From NCBI RefSeq assembly GCF_009734445.1, contig NZ_CP046457.1:1978001-2042000 (forward strand): a stretch of 64,000 bases of DNA, written 5' to 3'. The stretch comes from Candidatus Syntrophocurvum alkaliphilum (GTDB lineage Bacteria > Bacillota > Syntrophomonadia > Syntrophomonadales > Syntrophomonadaceae). The notes below the pieces were generated by a model, which was given only the letters and a program-made list of their open reading frames with translations, did no database searches and was not told where the DNA came from. A program made the translations under genes and the position numbers. Shown one piece after another: positions 63,058-64,000 of this stretch. Position 1 is the stretch's first letter. Every line of letters starts with the position of its first letter.

Positions 63058-63339
63058 TTACTCCTTTTCTAAATAACCTGAACAAAATAGACATTCACCA
63101 TATCGTGGTTCTCCATAAGCCATAGGACATATATGATAGCCTTCTTGGTATATCAAGCTTAAGTTTTCATATCGTTCACCAATAATTTGTGCTTTTTCTA
63201 AGGGTGGTATTTTAGGCGCTTTTTCTTTATCAGAATCTATTATTTCTTTTTCTAAAACAGCCATTCGCTCCTTAAGGTCTCCTATTTCAAGAATCAGCTC
63301 CCTTATTATCTGTTTCAGCTCCTGAACCGTTTTCTCCAT
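63058..63339 (-). CDS. yabA: replication initiation control protein YabA
   Basis: A 93-residue regulator that binds DnaA and DnaN to limit initiation. The N-terminal coiled coil (~1-40) is followed by a C-terminal zinc domain (YHICPMAYGEPRYGECLFCSGYL) with His and three Cys. Somewhat shorter than the B. subtilis protein (119). ATG 63339 lies inside the ricT end, a 53-base overlap. It is notable that the DnaA-box cluster at 11.8 kb is on the same segment. Confidence 0.92.
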   Translation of the reverse strand: MEKTVQELKQIIRELILEIGDLKERMAVLEKEIIDSDKEKAPKIPPLEKAQIIGERYENLSLIYQEGYHICPMAYGEPRYGECLFCSGYLEKE

Positions 63340-64000
63340 TCAGATCTATTTCCTCCCCATTTTTTTTGCACTCATATACTTCTGACTCGTATTTTAGACA
63401 GCACATGAGTCTTCCACATGTACCTGAAATCTTAGTCGGATTTAAGGATAGGTTTTGTTCTTTTGCCATCTTTATTGAAACTGGCTCAAACTCTCCTAAA
63501 AATTTTTTACAGCATAGTACTCTACCACATCCACCAATACCGCCAACCATTTTAGCTTCATCCCGAACTCCTATTTGTCTTAGCTCTATACGTGTTTTAA
63601 ATATGGCGGCTAAATCTTTTACTAAGTCTCTAAAATCAACTCTTCCTTCGGCTGTAAAATAAAATATTATTTTACCCATATCAAAGGTATATTCAACATC
63701 TATTAATCTCATAGGCAAATTATGTTGTTTTACTTTGTGTCGACAAATGTCTAAGGCTTCTTTTTGTTTTTCACTGTTTAATTTGAAGTTTTTTTCGTCT
63801 TCATCGTTAGCTTTACGAATAACTTTTTTTAAGGGTAATACTAATTGATCTTCACTTAAGTTTCTTTTTTCTATTACTACTTTTCCATACTCTATTCCTC
63901 GAATTGTTTCTACTATTACTGAATCTCCTGCATCTATATCTATATCTTCCGCTTCAAAGTAATATACTTTACCTGCGGGTTTAAATCGTACTCCAACTAC
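63287..64000 (-). CDS. ricT: RicT (YaaT), N-terminus cut by window edge
   Basis: PSP1 domain protein. In B. subtilis RicT forms the iron-sulfur Ric complex with RicA and RicF, needed for mRNA maturation and sporulation. The frame is open to the right edge (VVGVRFKPAGKVYYFEAED at the edge). It has the Cys motif GCGRVLCCKKFLGEF and CGRLMCCLKYE and a short acidic C-terminal tail. The start is outside the window. Confidence 0.95.
   Translation of the reverse strand, partial: VVGVRFKPAGKVYYFEAEDIDIDAGDSVIVETIRGIEYGKVVIEKRNLSEDQLVLPLKKVIRKANDEDEKNFKLNSEKQKEALDICRHKVKQHNLPMRLIDVEYTFDMGKIIFYFTAEGRVDFRDLVKDLAAIFKTRIELRQIGVRDEAKMVGGIGGCGRVLCCKKFLGEFEPVSIKMAKEQNLSLNPTKISGTCGRLMCCLKYESEVYECKKNGEEIDLNGENGSGAETDNKGADS

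Overview
The window is about 33-35% G+C by eye and comes from an endospore-forming, low-G+C Firmicute, most likely an anaerobic member of the Clostridia. The evidence is a set of sporulation and germination genes (spoIIE, spoIIR, spoVB, spoVT, yabP, yabQ, fin, a gerA-type cluster, yabE, a YhcN-like lipoprotein, a CgeB-like protein), an L25/Ctc protein, and a backbone in Bacillus subtilis gene order. I cannot name a genus from the sequence. No rRNA, tRNA, CRISPR array or transposase gene is visible.

Read leftward on the minus strand from 64 kb, the backbone is ricT(yaaT)-yabA-trmN6-rsmI-(abrB on plus)-metG-tatD-yabE-yhcN-like-ksgA-ykuK-like-veg, then an inserted 20 kb segment, then spoIIR-ispE-gntR-NTP transferase-glmU-prs-ctc-pth-fin-mfd, then a plus-strand ger cluster, then spoVT-spoVB-mazG-hup-rqcP-yabP-yabQ-HTH-divIC-S1 gene-ppx, then a divergent carbonic anhydrase/focA pair, then spoIIE-tilS-ftsH-HD protein-folP. 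Compared with the B. subtilis order, hprT, rnmV, yazA and yabG are not found at their usual places.

The accessory segment (about 34.7-53.7 kb) has mixed strands. It holds pabA and pabBC, a TetR-regulated flavodoxin, a DUF2294 protein and a zinc alcohol dehydrogenase that each follow a terminator-like leader, a CapA-like lipoprotein, a VanY-like peptidase, a cluster of a Cys-rich peptide with DUF134 and Fur regulators, a patatin, and a probable spore-surface glycosylation group (two glycosyltransferases, a CgeB-like protein, a zinc-ribbon protein and two possible SPOCS/DUF3794-like proteins).

Two families of small non-coding repeats are scattered through the gaps. One is a roughly 230 bp MITE-like element with terminal inverted repeats (six near-complete copies plus fragments; one copy has a clean 5 bp target duplication). 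The other is a set of perfect nested palindromes built on a GGGGACGGTT core whose flanks differ between elements but are repeated four times within an element. Other unannotated signals are a candidate ~105 nt C-rich small RNA (34.6 kb), a paired leader motif (39.8 and 40.4 kb), a possible attenuator before pabBC, a 17 bp perfect operator over a consensus promoter (45.4 kb), a matched pair of TetR operators, and a cluster of three DnaA-box-like sites upstream of divIC.
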